DNA of 64,000 nt from Carnegiea gigantea (taxonomy: Eukaryota > Streptophyta > Magnoliopsida > Caryophyllales > Cactaceae): NCBI GenBank assembly GCA_029747015.1, contig JAKOGI010002153.1:1-64000 (forward strand), written 5' to 3'. The notes beneath the pieces are model-generated. The model did not search any database. It was given only the letters and a program-made list of their open reading frames with translations, and was not told the origin of the DNA. A program made the position numbers and the translations under genes. This document shows positions 56,713-64,000 of the stretch, piece by piece (position 1 is the stretch's first letter; every line of letters begins with the position of its first letter).

Positions 56713-59700
56713 TTCCCCCCGGGTAAGTGAAAGTTTGCCCTCAAACTAGGAAGAGGCTCATCATCGAAATAGGGGCTAAGATCGGAGACATTGAAGGTAG
56801 CCGAAACTCCATAATCTCCAGGTAGATCAACCTTATATGCATTGGGCCCAACCTTCTCAAGGATTTCAAATGGACCATCGGAACGCGGCATCAACTTAGA
56901 TTTTCTCTTTGAAGGGAAACGCTCCTTCCTCATGTGAATCCATACCAAATCTCCTGGCTGAAAATGTACCTCCTTGCGATGCTTGTTGGCGCTTTGCATG
57001 GCTCTCTCATTAGCCTTGGCAATGTTATCTCTAACTCTTGCATGAAGTTCTTGGATCTCCTTGGCTCTTTTTTCAGCTTCTCAACTAAATTTTGTGGGAG
57101 TTGGAATGGGAACAAGTTCCAAGGGACTCTTGGGATTGTAGCCATAGACAACTTGAAATGGAGAGAGTTGGGTGGACTTGCTAGGCACTCGATTGAATGC
57201 AAATTCGGCATGTGGTAGCAACTCATCCCAATTCTTCAAATGCTTCTTCACTAGGACTCTAAGTAAGGTACCCAAAGTCCTATTGGTGACTTCAGTTTGT
57301 CCATTAGTTTGGGGATGACAAGTAGCGCTAAACTTGAGTTGAGTACCCAATTTGCGCCATAGAGTTAGCCAAAAATGACTAAGAAACTTGGAGTCACGAT
57401 CGGATACCATGCTCTTTGGAATGCCATGTAGTCTCACAATCTCCTTGAAATAAAAACTAGCCACTTGAGTAGCATCATTAATGGTGTGGCAAGGGATGAA
57501 ATGCGCCATCTTGGAGAATCGATCCACAACCACCATAATGGAGTCTTTGTTCCTTTGGGTTCTAGGTAAACCCGTGATGAAATCCAAGCTAATATCTTCC
57601 CAAGGGGCTTGAGGAATGGGAAGCGGAGAATACAATCCTTGGGGCAAAGAATGGCTCTTAGCCATTTGACAAGTAGAACATCTTTTGATGAAATGCTCTA
57701 CATATCTTGACATCTTAGGCCAATAGTAGTGTTCCTTCAACATTGATCTAGTCTTCTCGACACCAAAATGGCCAGCTAGGGCTCCTCCATGTAGCTCTTG
57801 GATAAGCAGTTCTCGAAATCCACATTGAGGTATACAAAGGCGGGAACCTTTGAATAGGAACCCATCTTCTAAGTGGAACAACCCATGGGGGTGTTTAAGA
57901 CACTTCTCAAAAATGTCCTTGAAATCATCATCTTTTGGGTACAAATCTTTAACAACTTCAAATCCAAGCACTTTAGTACTCAAAGTAGAGAGTAATAAGT
58001 ACCTTCTTGATAATGCATCAGCTCCTTTGTTGAGAGTTCCCGCCTTATGTTGGATGGTGAAGTGGAAGGACTGAAGATACTGTACCCATTTAGCATGTCT
58101 AGGGTTGAGCTTATGTTGTCCTTGGATGTATTTGAGAGCTTCATGGTCAGAATGAAGGATGAATTCACCTCCAACTAAGTAATGACGCCAATGCTCCAAT
58201 GCTCTAATGATTGCATAAAACTCCTTGTCATAGGTGGAGTACTTCTTGGCATCATTGAGCTTCTCACTGAAAAAGGCAATGGGTCTCTTCTCTTGAGATA
58301 GGACAGCTCCAATTCCTACCCCGGATGCATCACACTTTACTTCAAAGACTTTGGTAAAGTCGGGCAAGGCTAGAACGGGGGAACTAGTGAGCTTCTTCTT
58401 GATCTCTTCAAAGGTTTGTTGTGCTTGCTCGTTCCATGAAAACTCTTTGCCTTTAATTACCTCAGTCATAGGAGCCATAATTGTGCTGAAATTTCTAATG
58501 AACCTCCGGTAAAATGAGGCTAGGCCATGAAAAATCCTTACTTGAGTGATGGATGTAGGAGTTGGCCACTCTTGAATAGCCTTGATCTTGCTATCATCAA
58601 CTTGGAGGCCTTGGGCGGAAACAATGAAACCCAAGAATACCACTTGATGAGTGAAGAAAAAGCATTTCTCCATATTGCCATAAAGTTGTTCTTGAGAAAG
58701 AATCTCCAAAACTTGTTGCAAATGCTTGGCATGCTCCTCCTCGATCTTGCTATAGACCAAGATATCATCAAAGTAAACAACAACACAAGTTCCAATAAGG
58801 GGCTTGAGAACTTGGTTCATGAGTCTCATAAAAGTGCTCGGGGCATTAGTAAGCCCGAATGGCATTACAAGACACTCATATAAACCTCCTTTAGTCTTAA
58901 AGGCGGTTTTCCATTCATCACCTTCAAAAATGCGAATCTGGTAATAGCCACTTCTAAGATCAATCTTAAAAAAGATAGCAGCTCCGTGTAATTCATCCAA
59001 TAGATCTTCCAATCGGGGAATAGGATACCGGTACTTGATAGTGATCTTGTTTATCGCCCGGCTATCAACACACATACACATGCTACCATCCTTCTTAGGA
59101 ACAAGGAGGGCGGGCACGGCACATGGGCTTAGACTTTCCCGAATTAAACCTTTGGACAAGAGATCATCCACTTGTCTTTGGATTTCTTGTGTTTCGCTTG
59201 GAGACATCCGGTATGCCGCCTTGTTTGGAAGTACGGATCCGGGAACGAGGTCTATCTTGTGTTGGATAGATCTTCTTGGAGGGGGAAGGCCACGTGGAAT
59301 TTCTTATGGAAAAACATGGTGATAGGCTTGTAGGAGAGGGGTGAGTAGTGGATGTGAGGGAGATGGTGGCTTAGACTCTTATTGTAAAAGTATCAAGTCT
59401 TTAAAAGACTCATACTCATGGTGCTCAGATTTGAGAAGAGTAGTAAAGAAGACTTCCAAATGAGGATTGTCTTTTGGCTTAGAGGGGGAAGGACTTTTGA
59501 GAGGGTAAGAGTGATTTTCTTACGGTCCTTGAGAAAAAAGTAAGTGTTCATCCGGCCATCATGGATGACACTTCTATCAAAAAGCCATGGTCTACCCAAT
59601 AATATATGGCAAGCATCCATAGGGACTATATCACACCAAATCTCATTTTATAGTTTTTCCCAATTGAAAAGGAAACAAGACAACGGTGAGTAATTTGCAA

Positions 59701-60095
59701 ACCTTGCCTTGATTCAACCATTGAATGGTGTAGGGATTTGGATGAGGAGAGACTTGCAGCTTGAGTTTGTCCACCATAGTCTTTGAGGCAACGTTAGCAC
59801 AACTACCTCCATCAATGAGAAGGGAACAAACCTTGTCTCCTACGGTACACCTGGTGTGAAAAATGGCTTCTCTTTGCTCCATGTCCTTTTGAGTGGCAAT
59901 TCCACTCAAGGCCCGGCGGATAACTAGCAATTCTCCTTCATCGGGGCCTTCTGCAACTTCTTCCAAACTTCCTTCTTCATGGTGCTCTTCTTCTTCTTCG
60001 TCATAGGCATGTTCATCACATGCTTCTTGGTACTCCGCTAGGGAAACGATCCTCCTGTTTGTACACTCAGATGCATAGTGTCCTTTTATCCTTGC
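56511..60095 (-). pseudogene. A2 gag-pol polyprotein, broken
   Basis: From high to low coordinate: zinc knuckle end and acidic linker, protease ([10 protein letters not shown], open 59966-59643, then frameshifted), linker, and a 708-codon open stretch 59207-57081. That stretch holds RT (YFDD at 58764-58775), RNase H and the integrase catalytic core. TGA at about 57079 replaces the Trp of FSWEAEK. The rest (56999-56511) gives the GPF module and the LTR-overlapping tail. RNase H starts KCDASG where other copies have ECDASG. Fewer lesions than A1, but not functional as it stands. Confidence 0.85.
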
Positions 60096-61271
60096 TGATG
60101 GATATTTCCATATGCATCATTTTTATTCAAGACCAATTTCAAAGAAGAAAAGGGTCAAAGAATATCATGCTTGGAAGTGTGCTTATTTGGTCTTATTAAG
60201 TGAGTTCAAAGACTCACGACACTATGAAGAGGTCAAAAAGTGGTTAAGCTTTGCTAGAAATTTGGCGCTGAATTCATCCCTGCGGAACCCGATTTTTGTG
60301 TGCACTTTTGGCCTACCTAACGTGGACCCACAACTTGAGGCTCCACACGGTTTTGAAGCTTAAGATGTCAGCTTTAAAATAAGCCCAATTTTATTTAATT
60401 TGGACATCATTTGATTGGGCAAAATATCACTCAAAGATACGTTGTGCTGATCCAGTCCAGTCTGAAGATAGGTGCATTGTTTGGGCCATAACTTTCAAAC
60501 CGCTTATCCAAATTGAGCAAATGAGCCCATTCTGGAAAATAGACTTCCAGGGCTTTCTAACAAGCCAAGAACGCGTGATTTGGCCGAGTATTCTGGAAGT
60601 TATGCTCTGTTGAAGTTGAGGCACAGTTGAAGTTGTCAAAGATTAATGCGGGAATAGAAGAGGTCTTAGGTTACATATATGTGTGGCTGATATTGTGCAC
60701 GTTTTAGATGCTTCAGATTGATGTAATCAGCTGCAAAAAATCCGAGAATATTCCTTGTAACCTCCCCCCCCAACCCCCTTTATGATGTGTTTTTCATTTT
60801 TTTCTTAGACTTTTCATTAGCTAGTTTTAATTGTTAGAGTTATTTGAGTCGTTGATTGTCTTTTTGCTTTGGAGTCTATAAAAGGGGAGGGGCAGGTGAA
60901 GCTAATCATTCAGTATTGAAGAGATGTTCCAAAGTAATTACAAGCACCTTTGAGAGTGATTCTCATTGTGTCTCAAATTCCTAGTTCTATATCTTGAATT
61001 GTGGCAAATTCAAGTGGTGTTCTAGGTTCTCTTCCTTTTCCAATTGGAATGATTCCTTGGTTAAGACAAGAGAATTAGCCCAAGATCAAGTCATTGAGTG
61101 GCTCCGTGAAGGATTATCTTAATTACAAGGTCTTGTTTATCCTTGTTCTTTTTGTTATTATTATTCAAACCATCTCAAACTATCTTCCACCATATTCACT
61201 TTTCTTTGGTTGATTCTTGTTTAGTTTTAGTTTGAGTTGATTTGGTTCACTTACCACCCACATCTACATCA
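60096..61271 (+). repeat. 5' LTR of third noa-2
   Basis: 1176 bp. Starts TGATGGATAT, one change that weakens the terminal inverted repeat. Several small indels between 60600 and 60990. Confidence 0.88.
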
Positions 61272-61640
61272 ATTGGTATCAGAGCCAAGGCTTTTAAGTG
61301 ACCCACATCATACCCAAACACATCCCAAAAAGCTAAAATACAAAAAAAAAAAAGAGGCACAAACCGGCAATCCGAAGTCTTGAAGACCAGAGAAACAGCA
61401 CGGTGCCCCCGTGCCACAACACACGACCGTGCCATATTCTTTTTCCAGGAATCTTCAAGTCGAGACGGAGCACGGTGCCCCTGTGCCGCCAAGCACGACC
61501 GTGCCACTCTACTTTTCTGTATTTTCTTCAGCCGAAGCATAGCACGGCCTGACCGTGCCCCCTTGCACGACCGTGCCACCTTTGCCACAGCCAACTTACG
61601 TTTGAAATCAATCCACGAAGAACCCTAGACCTCATCCTTC
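61272..61640 (+). other. noa-2 leader, third copy
   Basis: PBS TGGTATCAGAGCC at 61274-61286. Units at 61398-61433, 61470-61505 and 61542-61577, period 72; nearly identical to the leader at 51010. Confidence 0.85.
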
Positions 61641-63104
61641 ATGCCGTCTTCAAAGAACTTGGAGAAAGAACTAGATCTTATTGATATTGGATATGCTTGC
61701 TTTGCAATTCCAAAATTTCATGGCGAAAAGGAAGAGTTCGCAGGTTGGTTATCTAAGGTGGAACGAGTTTTTGCTTGTTGTATCCTTAGTGACTAAGAGA
61801 AGTTCAAAGTGGTTATTTCAAGATTGAGAGGATGTGCACTTCAGTGGTGGAATAAATACAAGTTTGAGTGAAAAAAGAAAGGAAAAGAAAAGGTGAGAAC
61901 TTGGAAGAAATTGAGTAGTAAGTTGAAGGGTTCCTTTTACCCATCTACTTACATGCCCATGAAAGAAACTATCTCCGTTAAGCTCACGGGTTCATTCCCT
62001 TCCACCCCACAAAAAGAACCAACCCCACAAATGATCTTTCCCCCACAACCTAGGAGGTGTCTCAAGTGACAAGGGCTTGGACACTTATCCACGGATTGCC
62101 CAAACAACGAGGTCATTACCTTGGAAGAAAGGAAAGTCGTGGAAGAAGAGAACGATCAGGAGGAAAGCCTTGAAGAAGAAATTGAACTCAAGGTTGAAAA
62201 GGAAGAAATACTTCACTTAGAGAAGGTTTCTCAAAAGCCAAACAAAGATGAAAAGATCCAAGGAGAGGAAGCTTCAAGCCTAGTTGACCTACCTCTTGTT
62301 TTTGGTGACTGTGGTGATAAAGAGACCATTGAACTTGAGACCCAAAGATCCGAGTTGAAGCAAGAAGAGATTGTGCAAGAAATTCAGCAATCCTTCACCG
62401 AAGAAGGGTGCCAAGAAGATAATGAGGTGAATTTGAGCATAACCCCAAGAATTAAAGAGCATGTAGTTAAAGACCTTGAAGTGATGAAGCCATGTAGGGT
62501 TGCTGAAAAGTTTGAGCAACTCTTGACCCAAGAAGAATTCACCTTAACCCCCATTCAACCTTCCCAACCCTTCAAACCACAAAAGGACCGACAAGCCTTA
62601 ACCCTCATTCATCCTTCCCAAAACCCTTGCCCCCAAAGAAGATTTCCCACTTCCGCCTCTTCTCCTCACCAGATATGACCCGTTTTATCATCCTCCCCTC
62701 ACCCTCTTCTATATCTCTCTAGAGGTGATGCCCTGTGACCTCCTTCCCCAAAAGCTCCCATATTGTAAGCGCGACCCCTTTCTTGAGAGGCTTGCCACCC
62801 CTTTGAGTTTGAGGACAAACTCAAAACAACCCGGGGAGTATGATGCATATTTCCATATGCATCATATTTATTCAAGTCCAATTTCAAAGAAGAAAAGGGT
62901 CAAAGAAGATCATGCATGGAAATGTGCCTATTTGGTCTTATTAAGTGAGTTCAAAGACTCACGACACTATGAAGAGGTCAAAAAGAGGTTAAGCTTTGCT
63001 AGAAATTTGGCGCTGAATTCATCCCTGTGGAACCCGATTTTTTGTGACCACTTTTGGACAAGCTCAAGTGGACCCACAACTTGAGGCTCCACATGGTTTT
63101 GAAG
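61641..63104 (+). pseudogene. noa-2 ORF, third copy, with three early stops
   Basis: Aligned to the intact copy at 51381 it keeps the same ATG and spacing. Within the first 450 bp it carries TAA (for CAA), TGA (for CGA) and TGA (for the first-half Cys codon of the zinc knuckle). It is open again 62121-62678 through the acidic region, which lacks one EQLL repeat. An extra A in CCCAAAACCC shifts the frame before the C-terminal part (open 62725-63084). Confidence 0.82.
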
Positions 63105-64000
63105 TTTAAGATTTCAGCTTTCAAATAAGCCCAAGTTTGTTTAATTTGGACATCATTTGATTGGCCAAAATATCACTCAAAGATACGTTGTGCTGATCCA
63201 GTCCAGTCTGAGATAGGTGCATTGTTTGGGCCATAACTTTCAAACCGCTTATCCAAATTGAGCAAATGAGCCCATTCTGGGAAATAGACTTCCAGGGCTT
63301 TCTAACAAGCCCAAGAACGCGTGATTTGGCCGAGTATTCTGGAAGTTATACTCTGTTGAAGTTGAGGCAGTTGCAAGGATTAATGCTGGGAATATGAAGA
63401 GTCTTAGGTTACATATATTTGTGTCGCTGATATTGTGCACGTTTTAGATGCTTCTAGATTGATGTAATCAGCTGCAAAAATCCTAGAATATTCCTTGTAA
63501 CCTCCCCCACCCCCTTTTATGATGTGTCTTTTCATTTTTCTTAGACTTTTCATTAGCTAGTTTTAATTGTTAGGAGTTATTTGAGTCTTTTGATTGTCTT
63601 TTGCTGAGTCTATAAAAGGGGAGGGGCATGTGAAGCTAATCATTCAGCATTGTAAGAGATTTCCAAAGTAATACAAGCACCTTTGAGAGTGATTCTCATT
63701 TGTGTCTCAAAATTCCTAGTTCTATATCTTGAATTTGGCTCATTCAAGTGGTGTTCTAGGTTCTCTTCCTTTTCCAATTGGAGTGATTCCTTGGTTAAGA
63801 CAAGAGAATTAGCCCAAGATCAAGTCATTGAGTGGCTCCGTGAAGGATTATCTTAATTACAAGGTCTTGTTTATCCTTGTTCTTTTTGTTATTATTCTTC
63901 AAACCATCTCAAACTATCTTCCACCATATTCACTTTTCTTTGGTTGATTCTTGTTTAGTTTGAGTTTGAGTTGATTTGGTTCACTTACCACCCACATCTA
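62841..64000 (+). repeat. 3' LTR of third noa-2 (partial)
   Basis: 1160 bp to the window edge, ending CCACATCTA; only the CATCA terminus is missing. Perfect 10-bp terminal inverted repeat. Confidence 0.9.

Larger units (their letters stand above)
55601..60095 (-). mobile_element. Family A element (A2), truncated in gag
   Basis: Minus orientation: 3' LTR 55601-56712, PPT, pol 56713 upward, reaching the gag zinc knuckle at about 60060, where a plus-strand noa-2 LTR begins. The 5' LTR and gag N terminus are absent from the window; they may lie beyond 64000 if the noa-2 element is an insertion. Confidence 0.83.
60096..64000 (+). mobile_element. noa-2 element, third copy, cut by window end
   Basis: 5' LTR 60096-61271, internal 61272-62840, 3' LTR from 62841, lacking only its last few bases at 64000. 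The left flank is CTTGC; the right duplication would lie just outside the window. It interrupts A2 gag. Confidence 0.9.

Overview
The window is plant nuclear DNA made almost entirely of Ty3/gypsy LTR retrotransposons. I see no host gene, rRNA, tRNA or simple satellite. All elements share traits I associate with the CRM (centromeric chromovirus) lineage. LTRs start TGATG and end CATCA. The primer-binding site is complementary to initiator tRNA-Met (TGGTATCAGAGC). The protease carries the [10 protein letters not shown] motif. The gag-pol frame runs through the polypurine tract into the 3' LTR, with no classical chromodomain, as expected for a CR-motif tail. A centromeric or pericentromeric angiosperm region is therefore the best guess; the species is not recognisable.

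At least six related families are present. noa-1 (subtypes a and b) and noa-2 are non-autonomous: gag-like N terminus, an acidic unknown region in place of protease/RT/RNase H/integrase, and a tail reading into the LTR. A, B and D are autonomous gag-pol families. C has a 1.7 kb LTR and a gag without protease. An E-type LTR fragment is also present.

Layout. 1-26,230: tandem array of noa-1 with a repeated composite unit of about 3.85 kb (3' internal, LTR-a, 5' internal, nested LTR-b). The nested LTR-b is flanked by the same CTTTC duplication in unit after unit. The array is interrupted by a minus-strand A element (13,710-19,170) that contains a 100-N gap (18,082-18,181). 26,230-30,100: E LTR fragment, then a truncated D element. 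30,101-54,343: family B element, the best-preserved autonomous copy, carrying four later insertions at two deeper levels: D (33,353-46,768, TSD CCTAG), noa-2 on minus inside D (35,140-38,967, TSD AAAAA), C inside D (40,891-~44,200), and noa-2 on plus inside the B 3' LTR (49,846-53,815, TSD CAAAT). 54,344-55,600: two LTR fragments. 55,601-60,095: second minus-strand A element, truncated in gag. 60,096-64,000: third noa-2 copy, cut by the window end.

How it may work together: the autonomous families would supply protease, RT, RNase H and integrase. The noa families keep PBS, PPT, LTR termini, a gag-like protein and a shared leader structure, so they could be mobilised in trans. The most notable cis element is a 36-nt double-hairpin unit, repeated one to three times in the leader (or U5) of families noa-1, noa-2, B, C and D. 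Several parts of the array carry clusters of small indels that look like low-accuracy consensus, so many frameshifts may not be biological.
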